64,000 nucleotides of DNA. It comes from Mytilus galloprovincialis. Taxonomy: Eukaryota; Mollusca; Bivalvia; Mytilida; Mytilidae. The translations under genes were made by a program, and so were the position numbers. The stretch is from contig NC_134846.1 of NCBI RefSeq assembly GCF_965363235.1, forward strand, positions 70,406,724-70,470,723, given 5' to 3'. This document shows positions 55,459 to 64,000 of the stretch, in pieces; positions within the stretch are counted from its first letter, which is position 1, and the number at the start of each line of letters is the position of its first letter. Below the pieces are notes generated by a model. It saw nothing but the letters and a program-made list of their open reading frames with translations. It ran no database searches and had not been told where the DNA came from.

Positions 55459-55918
55459 TTAGTACTTCCTTAGCTCAACCGCTTACGACTGACTAAGTAT
55501 CTACTAAGTTTTTCTAAGGGAAGCAATCCCCACTAGGAACACGGTTCACATTCTTTAAAGATAAGTTATGAAAATATTTTCGCGAGTGATTCCATAATTT
55601 ATAGTGACTGACCTTTGTAAATATTTGTGTATTGATTTTATTTGTGAATATTGTGTGTTGAATTTTTTAAAATACGGAACATAAATACACAATCATATAT
55701 TATCATATCGAAAAAAGCACAATGATCAATAAACATGCATCTAATTTACAGAAATCACATATTGGTGTTTTATAAATTTTCAAATATATGACGTCACACT
55801 CGACCTCGGATGAGTCGAACCTCGGATGAGTCGAATAGCTTCGTCTGGTCCCTTCGACTTCGACACAACGAGGTTCGACTGTAATTACTGACAAGTTTAA
55901 ATCAATGTTAATTCAAAG

Positions 55919-57054
55919 CTAAATGTCTAGATAGAACGGATCAAACAACCTTTTTCTCTCTTGATTTTTATTGATTGAGGGTAAAAATTCAAATCTAACG
56001 GACTTTTCTGTCATTGTTTCTTCATCTACACACGTTCCCACCAGCTCTGTTCCAGCAATTTTGAGTAATATTTGGCTATTAACTATTTTCGGCCACATTA
56101 CATTTGGTGGAAAGACAATTATGGATCCATGTTCCATGCAACCTTCATCTGTAGTGTAGAAAGGGTCTTTTTTAGTACTAACCATGAATCGCCATTTGTA
56201 TGGATCATATCTATTGATTTGCCTTGCCTTTGAGAAAAAAGTGTCTCTCGCATAAATACTTTTAGTTTGTCCAATATGAACTTCTTCGTCTATTTCAAAA
56301 AGAACGTCAAAAATATCTTTGCAATATTCTCCATCGTCTCTAAAAAACTTTCTTCTCGGATCATGAATACTTGGGTTGAATTTTCTGGCAACATTAACAC
56401 CATATGTATAATAACACACTCTTGATGATACAACATTTGGATTATGGCCATAAATAACAGCCCCTTTCAACACTGAAAGAGACACATCTGTTGGTATAAA
56501 AACTTCCAACGATTGGAATTGCTTTTTAATTGCATATTGTAATGTGTCAGCCTCTGAGAAACCACCTGCCATCATTATTGCACTAACATCTGAACATCTT
56601 TCATGTGTCAATATGGATACTAGTTCATCAATGATCATCCCTATGGTTTCCGAAAAAAACGTTTCAACTAAAGATCCTGCAATAGATAATTTGTCTCGTT
56701 TAAGTCGTACAGTTTCATCAAATCTTGAACTTGCAATAGCTGTTTGAACGTATGATTGTTTTATATCAAGGAACAATTCAATCAGACTTAAAGGCATACG
56801 AATGGTTAGTGATTCCTCGTCTTCTACTCTATACATTTTTTTCTTTACTTCAAAATCTCTCAGTAGTTGCAAGAAATCATCTCCGTGTTTATTTTTAAAC
56901 TGTTTCATAACTTCCTTTCCGAAAAGTTCTATAAGCATATTTACGAACTGTTTGTTTATGCATTCGCCTCCCCATGGACCACCGCATTCTCTGTGTATTA
57001 TTTTAAGCTCACCGTTCTCTAAAACTTGTTGAGCTGAAATGTCTACAGTACCAC
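55919..57054 (-). CDS. HSPA12-like gene 2, exon 4 (last)
   Basis: Acceptor 'ctatag' then GTGGTACTG, completing GGTVDIS. It carries GGPWGGE, a basic DNA-encoded helix region FEVKKKMYRVEDE, SSRFDETVRLKRDKL, AGGFSEADTL and the common C-terminus RKRLFDPFYLDI. Open to TAG at 55919-55921. It has six more codons than gene 1 exon 4 (a segment around LFLDIKQSYV). Confidence 0.93.
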
Positions 57055-60000
57055 CTATAGTATCAAAAGTTAAAATAAAATGTACTCATAGAACTGAACA
57101 AATTATTGTAAAGAATATGTAAATATACGAGTATAAAATTATGTATTGCTGTTGTGATCTGATTCCTTGTTCTATTGTATTCAAAATAAAAAAAACTGTG
57201 AACTTTTCCTTTAACTACTGACCCAAAAATGATACCACCAAAATATGGTCTGAATGTCAGTCTATGAATATAACCGTTAACCTTCAAGCTTCAATACTGG
57301 TCTTATTCATCCTTTGAGACAAGATTATACCAAAGTTGATAAAAAATTGAGTTTATCAAAAACTGTTGTGACCTAGACCTTTGACTAATTTCAATCAAAA
57401 GCATAAGAACAGTTACCATATCCCCTGCGGTGCGACTTTGGGAGAAATAAAAAAAATTGTTTGACTTTCATAATAGTACCTCCAGCATCCACAACAATAA
57501 ACTTTCGACCCGGATCAAAAGCTTTCAGTATGACTGCACCATTGTTTCCAACTAACTTATCAACGGGAAGAAGTCTTGCGTAAATAGATGCAGCTTCAGG
57601 TTCATATACCATAATGAACTTGTCACCTTTGATTCCAACCTAAAAAAAAAACAAATCAATATGAAATATATTTCAATATGTATATTTTATTGTATATCAT
57701 GCTTATGGATAATTATAAATGTGAAACTTACTCTTACCAAGTAACAAATTTTTAATCATATTTTATTAAAAAATTATCGAAAACTATACTTCTGCTAATA
57801 CGGGTGACTTGTATGTCTTTACTACCCATAAAGGTAAGTATATAAGCTTGATATTGTTCATTATTATCGTGGTATTTGTACTGCTCATACATTTTTGTTA
57901 ATATTAAACGAACAAAGAATTTCATTTTTATATAGACTGATATCACAAACAATTTAGGTAAAGCTAGGTAAGAGAAAGCCTATCCACCATAGGGGGACAA
58001 AAGATACAAGAGAGACATTCAAACTCATAGATAGAAATTAAACTGACAATGCCATGGCTAAATAAAAAAAAAGAGAACAGACAAACAATTATACACAAAA
58101 CACAACATAGAAAAATTAAAGACTAAGTAACATGAACCCAACTAAAATCATAGGGTGATCTGTTGCTTCGAAAGATCAAGCAGATCCTGCTCCACATGTG
58201 GCACCCTTCGTGTTGCTCAAGTTAGTTCAAAACAGTCAATACGTCTCATTCGGTAGGTCACATTCTTGAAAAGGTATCGGGGTTGTAGTAATGACGAACA
58301 TATCCGCTATTATCTGTGAAACGAATATTCGATAACGGTCAACAAACTCGTGATGGCGTCCATAATATTTACGAAGGAATTGTTTCAACTTCACCATTTT
58401 GAACTCTTGGTTTAATAGCTTCCCTGTGGACAGCAACCCCTATCAAGTAAATCATGATAGGAAAATACAAGCCCCGTAATATTTACTTTGACTGGAATAC
58501 TGTCCCAAGATCTCCTAGGTTAAACATATAATTCTTATGGTTTTTTGGTGCACTTCGCTTAGATGTTTTTGTAATCGTAGTTTTATACTCAAACTTCATT
58601 TTTTTGTGTTAATGGACAGCTTTTGATTAGACTTTATTGTCAAAACTACTTAGGATGCCTGAAAGTCTTTAAATGGAATGTATTTACCTTTTGTTGTTAT
58701 TTCATGATGCTACTCATTTATATTTTCGATTATACCAAACAAAACAGAACGAAAAATTACATTCGGGGTTTATTTGTTTAAAACAAGCTACAAGTGTTTA
58801 AGTTTTAAAAACAAATCGTTGTCAGTTAAAATGAATTCAGGTTTAAGAACTTTTTTGATACAATTATGAAGATGAACCAAAATTGTTTCATTTTTAAAAA
58901 TATGAAAAATTTGAATTGTAGTTGGTCTCAATTTAGAATTTTGATTTTTTTTCAGCTGAAGATCTCAGCACAAACTTTACAAAAACTTGATTATTCTAAC
59001 ATTTTGGCCTAAACTAAGGGTTTTCTGTATCAATTTAATTTGATTTTTACCGTTTAAACGGCATGTTAGACTCTGTTTGTTCTTCGCTACCAAGTAATTC
59101 TTGGTATCTGGTTTTATTATGACGTTCCTCATCAAGTCGTTTTTTCGGTGAGAGAAAATACAAATATACTAGTATATGAAGCTTTAGCTAACATGGTATC
59201 AAAGCCTCCTATACCGTTATATACAATTTCGAGGATTGTTTAAATATAGTTTACCGTTTCAGCTGATTCTCTCATAAACTGTTTTGCAGAATCATTCCAG
59301 ATTGCTGGTACCGATACTACCCAAAATATGTCGTCTTCGACCGTCCCAAGCTTTCTCCAATGCATCTGCTGGATGAAATGGTCTTTCAAAAAGCCAATAG
59401 CGGCAGAAAAAACAGATTTTGCAGATATACTTTTTCCTCCAACATCCAGCAATTCAAAGTCTACTCTGATATCCTGTGAACAGATTTTCAAACATATTTA
59501 TACATTTCTGTTTGAGAAGTGTTGCGGGATTTCGACGTTAAGATTGGTTATGAAATCAAAATGTTTATTTACACTCGAGTTAAATACATGACAACTGAAT
59601 TAATACCAACAAAAACCCCAAGCATTTAGCGCAGTAACTTTTTTCTTTAAAGAATATATTCATAAACCATAACTAACTAAAGGTGTATAGGTGTATATAT
59701 TCTTCACACATGCATGTGCATTGAAGCTTGAAGCGGGGCCAAACATCATACGAAAAACAATGACTAAAAGAAGAAAAACGAAAGAACAAGCAACTGTTAT
59801 AGTTACCGTACATCTACCCAATAAAGTCAAAAGATTGATAACATTTTTACAAATATATCTGAATGCTCCAGAAATGTAAGCATACGATCTGACAATGAAC
59901 AAAACAAAACAAGAGATTTTTCCAGTGAATTGCTTCCATTGCATCCATGAAAAAAAACTTGAATGTTAATCGTTTTTTATTCCAATTTTGAAAAAGTAAT

Positions 60001-60749
60001 TTGTATATCAAATTTTAGAAATCCTTGTTAGTAAGACATTTTATTCAAGCAACTGGGATCATTAGAGAGGTTTCCTAGTTACTGCGAGAGGTTTTGCATT
60101 CGAAATCCTTGATTAACAAAACTTTATGACAAAGAAATGATTTCAGCTTCCCAGTTGTTAATGTTCCATTTCTATGTTGCAAAATTCAAGCAGCACTCGA
60201 TACGAAGTATTTATCATCAAATTGATACGATCTTTTCATGTTTGTATTCCATATTAGGATTCCCTTGATAGAGGGTTGCTGCTTAAAAAACAAATTTCAT
60301 CTCGATTACAAAACGTACTGTTGAATTTATCGACTAAATTGAATTTAGACGTGTCTTTATTGAATTTGGCCATACACTGTGATTCAAAACAAAACATATG
60401 TATACAAAAAAAGGGTTAATGAATTAAGAATAAATACCTCTCCGGCATTTACTGCACTATACAACTGCATTTTGAACCCTTTCAAAAAATACCATTGATC
60501 TTCTTCATTGGTGTTCAGCAGCTCTTCATATTTGTCCTCGGCTTCAAATCCAAAAGAGTGAAACTTTTTATCCGGATTAAAAAGAAGAACAGCCGGAATT
60601 TTTGCCTGAAGTGGTCCGTTTCCATTATTCCATAATGATGTGGAGATATCCAAAGGATTGTTTTTATATTGGTAGGCAAATGAGAATGCATATCCTGCAC
60701 CGGAACTTCCAAAATCAATCGCAACTACAAGTATTTTTGTTTCAGCCAT
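55919..60749 (-). CDS. HSPA12-like HSP70-family protein, gene 2 (intact, four exons)
   Basis: Exons 60749-60438, 59473-59255, 57639-57480 and 57054-55919 (312+219+160+1136 nt) join to 608 codons plus stop; all introns are GT..AG and phases match gene 1. HSPA12 proteins are atypical HSP70s: an ATPase domain without the classical substrate-binding domain, usually cytosolic. Motifs in order: AIDFGSSGAGYAFSF (phosphate 1, near residue 12), FWVVSVPAIWNDSAKQF, YEPEAASIYARLL, DAGGGTVDIS (phosphate 2, near residue 230) and AIMMAGGFSEADTL (adenosine-type). Vertebrate HSPA12A/B are about 680 residues, so this is slightly short. Expansion in bivalves and stress or immune links are known for the family; the role of this copy is inferred. 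Confidence 0.93.
57055..57479 (-). other. Intron 3 of gene 2
   Basis: 425 bp, GTACTA...CTATAG, phase 1. No repeat recognised. Confidence 0.85.
57480..57639 (-). CDS. HSPA12-like gene 2, exon 3
   Basis: 160 nt, acceptor 'tttttag', donor GGAG|GTACTA. Encodes VGIKGDKF, YEPEAASIYARLL and FIVVDAG; differs from gene 1 at a few residues only (GNNG against GENG). Confidence 0.93.
57640..59254 (-). other. Intron 2 of gene 2
   Basis: 1.6 kb. It contains a relic of the FDFSTLYT RT family at about 58010-58470; the rest is AT-rich with no recognised feature. Confidence 0.75.
58010..58470 (-). pseudogene. FDFSTLYT-type RT relic, C-terminus plus 3' flank
   Basis: The minus strand at 58436-58236 reads STGKLLNQEFKMVKLKQFLRKYYGRHHEFVDRYRIFVSQI, then CDLPNE. 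The following part (58250-58010) contains 'aagggtgccacatgtggagc' and ends near 'ttttagccatggc'-type sequence, as in the copies at 38700 and 53990. Confidence 0.75.
59255..59473 (-). CDS. HSPA12-like gene 2, exon 2
   Basis: 219 nt, acceptor 'ttcacag', donor GAAACG|GTAAAC, phase 0 at both ends. Encodes DIRVDFELLDVGGKSISAK, FSAAIGFLKDHFIQQMHW and FWVVSVPAIWNDSAKQFMRESAET. This is the reference for the 2-nt insertion in gene 1. Confidence 0.93.
59474..60437 (-). other. Intron 1 of gene 2
   Basis: 964 bp; holds a short RT relic on the plus strand at about 60140-60290 that reads, in broken frames, sequence matching the 'fpi.nfpf...paaPAYG..isqliRYSRA' region of the FDFSTLYT family. Confidence 0.7.
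60140..60290 (+). pseudogene. FDFSTLYT-type RT relic
   Basis: The DNA 'gatttcagcttcccagttgtt', 'ccatttctatgttgcaa', 'tcaaattgatacgat' and 'cttgatagagggttgctgct' follows the same order as in the reverse complement of the copies at 39240-39450 and 41880-42060. Too decayed to translate. Confidence 0.55.
60438..60749 (-). CDS. HSPA12-like gene 2, exon 1
   Basis: ATG at 60749, donor GGAGAG|GTATTT, 104 codons. Contains AIDFGSSGAGYAFSFAYQY and KKFHSFGFEAEDKYEELL. Upstream, 'tttcag' about 22 bp before the ATG could be an acceptor for a 5' UTR exon. Confidence 0.93.
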
Positions 60750-62139
60750 TCAGCCTCATTGTTTTCTACTCTGAAATCATATATAACATCATATTTGTTT
60801 TACCATTTTAAACATAAAAGATTTACACAACCAAGGAAAAGGAAATTTCAAACTCAATTTTTACCATTTGTTTAACGTGTGATGTAACACCATTATCCCC
60901 AGTTACAGGAGGGTCGCTAATGAACTTGTTTAAACTCGCGACAGCTGTACGGTCAACTATATTTGTAACTTTATGTGCCACTTGGTCTCTTGTGTAGAGT
61001 TTTCTCTTTTAAAAGTATATTTGGTGTCGTTTTAAATAAGAAATTTATACATTAAAATATTAAAATGAATTAGAATATACTTTGGGCAGTGTGAAATAAA
61101 AATCAAGAGGAGATATACGTGGATCAGATGCATACGAAGGATTATTTCAAGTCAACAGACGTTTTACGAAATTTAATATACTTGGTATTGGATGTAGAAA
61201 GACACTTAATACAACTCTTTTATATATGTCCTGCCTTTTGATATGGCCTTCATGTTTAATTGGGTTGTCTTCTTTGGTTAAAATTATGTAAAGTGATACA
61301 TTTATGTCGGAAAAAAAGGGACAGGTTCAAACTTCGAATTTTCAAAACTCATTATAGAAATACAATTTTATTTTGGAATGCATTGCAATTATTGTCAGCC
61401 TATCAAAAGAACGGATATTATATAGTTCTAAACGTGTGCTTTTTTATTCTTACAGTTAGTAAAATATTAGCAATATAAACATTGAAAAAAATGCAATAAT
61501 CTTTTTTTACATTTGAAAAAGTTGTTATTTGGTTTGTTGCTTTTTTGATACTATTAGTTAAATTGTTTCAAAAACGTGTTGTATATAATAGTAGCAACAG
61601 AAGATTATCGACAAATTCAAAAATCAATGTGAAAATACTGTCAGAGATAGTCACTTCTAAACAGAACGCGATCTAGTATGTCGACAGGGTTTGCTTGTCC
61701 TTATGTTGTTTCATTTTGGTAAATTATGCCTTTGGTATGCATGCATAACCCACCAGGAACAAATGAGTAGGTCGGGTTAATAAAGTCATGTTTTTGCCTA
61801 ACAAAAATTATTACACTTTTACTAACTCCAACTGTCCGCCAAAAAATCCTCTTGAAAATAAGTATTACGATGTAAACATCAGAAAAAAGGAAAGCACTTT
61901 TTTCATTTCAATCTTGATGACACATGTTTCCAAGTAGTATTGTATACTGTCAACATAACTAACTGTACACCATTAGGAATGAATGAAAAGATACACTGGT
62001 ATTGACCGAAGGGTCAAATTTATGTTGACGAAACTGTTAAATACATATACAACTAAATTCAAAGATTTGCAATTTGAAATATTTGGGAAGGTTTTCAATA
62101 ATTGATTTCAGACCATGTAAATTAGAGAAAATATGTTAC
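60750..62139. other. Upstream flank of gene 2; no gene seen
   Basis: The first 90 bp resemble the upstream side of gene 1. A dispersed-repeat tag lies at about 60885-61010 ('agttacaggagggtcgct...ggtctcttgtgtagag'), related to 10320-10630. No other feature recognised. Confidence 0.5.
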
Positions 62140-62850
62140 TAGTTGTCAATATGGACAGATTTTGTAATGCTTATACTGGATAAAAATATAATTAATCAGT
62201 TAGAAGTTAATATTTGTGGTAATTATAAAACTGAATGGATTACAAGGCTTGATTCTTATGGTCAAGGAAATAAGTTGAGAACTTATAAATTGTTTAAATT
62301 TACATACTCTACTGAACAATATTTGTTGCAAAATGTACACTAACATATTTAATTTACACAGTTCGGTGTGTTTGCATTTATTTGTTCTGAAAATAGGCGC
62401 ATTCGATTGGTTATATTAAGTGGTAAATATCCATAGATTCAATTCTTAAACTTTATATGTAATTTATTTTTATATCTTCATGCTTAAATAATAATTGGTT
62501 AAAGTCATATTTATATAATGTTCATTCATGTGTATATTTATGTATATATTGGAGAAGACGTTACTAAGTTGAAAAACTTGTGTCTAATCCATTTGTCTCT
62601 TTTTGGAACAATAAAATATGTTTAAACTAACCTATTCGTCTGCATATCGCAGTGCATATGCGAAATTTAAATGTGGAGTAGGCCCTTTAAAATTGAAACG
62701 TGTCGCGACGAAATATTAGATTTAGATAAAACATAAAGTTTCAATTGTGATGATATAGAAGATGAAAAACATGTACTGTTAACATGTCCATTATATGAAG
62801 ATTTAAGGCAGTCTTTATTTATTGATATAATATGTTTTAAGGCAATAACA
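62140..62850 (+). pseudogene. C-terminal relic of a non-LTR retrotransposon ORF2
   Basis: Plus strand: GNKLRTYKLFKFTYSTEQYL at 62260-62325 and, after broken frames, AKFKCGVGPLKIET at 62655-62700 and DDIEDEKHVLLTCPLYEDLR at 62750-62810. This is the pattern of the region after the RT in several LINE clades, where an H-x-C motif near '(V/I)EDE.H.L..CP.Y' ends the protein. RT and endonuclease parts are missing. Confidence 0.6.
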
Positions 62851-62889
62851 ATCAAAACCAAGAGTAAACAAAGACCCATAAAACCAAAG

Positions 62890-63445
62890 GACATTTACTA
62901 GTACATCAACAGTTATAAATAATAAATAAGAAACAACACGAACTCCACTAAAAACCGGGAGTGAAATCAGGTGCTCCGGAAGGGTAAGCATTTCCTGCAC
63001 CGTATACGGCACTTGTCGTGTTTTTTCTCTGTTCAGTTCGGTAATGATGGAAGGATATTATGACTGAGGAAGAATATCAGATATGATTTCTGACACACTT
63101 TTGTCATAATGACCAATCAGCTCATGATGAGGACCATAAAATTTCTTGAGTGATGACGTTAATTTGATTGATTCATTGCCCTGTCTTAGCAACTTTTGAG
63201 AAAGTAGTTTTCCTCGTTCAACAAAATAAACGTACTTTTAGCTAGCTCTAGAGTAACGTATCAATTGATATACATATACTCCATATGCCGGTGCCGCTGG
63301 GGTGTGGCTACACAGCAATGGAAAGTTGAAATTAAAATCATCGCGTTTGTCATAAATTTTGGTATTCAACCAACCATCAGTAGTAGTTTCTAGAAACAGG
63401 TCTAAATATGAAGCAGATCTGTCTGTGTCGGTAGTATCTTTAATT
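62890..63445 (-). pseudogene. FDFSTLYT-type RT relic, C-terminal half
   Basis: Minus strand: IKDTTDTDRSASYLDLFLE, KRDDFNFNFPLLCSHTPAAPAYGVYVYQLIRYSRAS, then past a stop GKLLSQKLLRQGN and LKKFYGPHHELIGHYDKSVSEI. The 3' flank at 63030-62910 ('aacacgaactccactaaaaaccggga') matches 38770-38830. It is more diverged than the other copies. Confidence 0.75.
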
Positions 63446-64000
63446 TTGTCAGATGATGGAAAATTTATATTTTTGTTCAAAAATGAAAATATTTGTACTT
63501 CTGTTGCCAAAACCTGTCTTGATATTTTAATTCGACGAAATATCATCCTATACTGTTAAAAAATCATTGTTATTTTCATTATTTACATTATCAGGTTTTA
63601 TCCTTGAATGTGCATGGTAATATTGCACTTTTATGTTATGTGTAAATAACAAAACTATGTTTTAATTCTGTTGTTTTATAATTGTATATAACAGTCTCTC
63701 ATATTTCTTTTAAGAATGGCACATGCATTCTAAATTTTATATTGTGTACTTGATACTATATTGTGATTATACTTGTATGTATGTGGTGAGACTTTAATAA
63801 ACTATTGAATCTGAATCTGTCAAACAAGTCCAAGTTAACAATGGTGGATATTCAAATAATAAATTTAATTAATGCAAATTCACACTTTTCATCAATTCAG
63901 ACGTCATTTTAGGTAGGAATAAATTGTAAGTAGCTGTGTTCTTTGAAAATGTTAAATGCACAATTGTATAGACCCAAACGGTTTTACATAATATTCGTAC
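63446..64000. other. No gene seen
   Basis: AT-rich. The phrase 'ttaataaactattgaatctgaatctg' at about 63795 looks like a retroposon 3' tail, but no body is attached. Confidence 0.4.

Larger units (their letters stand above)
54513..55883. mobile_element. pogo/Tigger-like non-autonomous element in the 3' UTR of gene 2
   Basis: The right end, read on the minus strand, is TACAGTCGAACCTCGTTGTG; the left end, on the plus strand, has TGTCGAACTCGGTTGTGTCGAA, an inverted partner. A TA-CAGT start with 'CGAACCTCG' is typical of pogo/Tigger ends. Subterminal 'tcggatgagtcgaa' words occur on both sides (near 54590-54640 and 55800-55830). No transposase is present; the inside holds two SINE-like units. The homologous flank of gene 1 lacks the whole block. 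Confidence 0.6.

Overview
The window is nuclear DNA of an invertebrate animal, most likely a marine bivalve of the mussel type (Mytilus-like). This rests on AT-rich sequence, spliced genes with GT..AG introns, a tandem pair of HSPA12-type HSP70 genes (a family strongly expanded in bivalves), and very dense mobile DNA: tyrosine-recombinase (YR) retrotransposons with split direct repeats, Penelope-like elements (PLE), BEL/Pao, L1/Tx1 LINE, hAT, tRNA-derived SINEs and short repeats carrying hammerhead ribozymes. The species is inferred, not proven. No rRNA, CRISPR, bacterial operon or functional tRNA gene is visible.

Layout. 1-525: PLE 3' end with a perfect 92-bp inverted repeat. 876-5037: decayed YR retrotransposon. 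5038-7499: repeats and the 3' flank of gene 1. 7500-22607 (minus): HSPA12-like gene 1, four exons, introns swollen by hammerhead repeats, a YR relic, SINEs and an antisense L1/Tx1 LINE with a 15-bp target duplication; its exon 2 carries a 2-nt insertion that breaks the frame. 24720-26290: truncated PLE with GIY-YIG domain, ending in a tRNA-derived SINE. 27612-32961: BEL/Pao element with both LTRs, in which the integrase block is inverted and permuted. 35180-38641: hAT transposon with 8-bp target duplication. 38650-47500: relics of an RT family (motif FDFSTLYT) and a duplicated copy of part of gene 1 intron 2. 47525-53124: nearly intact YR retrotransposon (gag, RT-RNase H, YR) with identical split direct repeats and a 167-bp tandem array between its RT and YR genes. 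54245-60749 (minus): HSPA12-like gene 2, four intact exons, its 3' flank split by a 1.4-kb pogo/Tigger-like element containing tRNA-Thr-like SINE heads. 60750-64000: LINE and RT relics.

The only host genes seen are the two HSPA12 paralogues, in the same orientation with matching exon structure and matching 3' flanks, so they arose by tandem duplication. Gene 2 looks functional (608 codons plus stop). Gene 1 is intact in three exons and frameshifted in one. Everything else is mobile DNA at different stages of decay. The least explained signals are the hammerhead-ribozyme repeat family (one copy with a complete core and a palindromic stem III), the 167-bp array inside the young YR element, and the scrambled BEL/Pao element.
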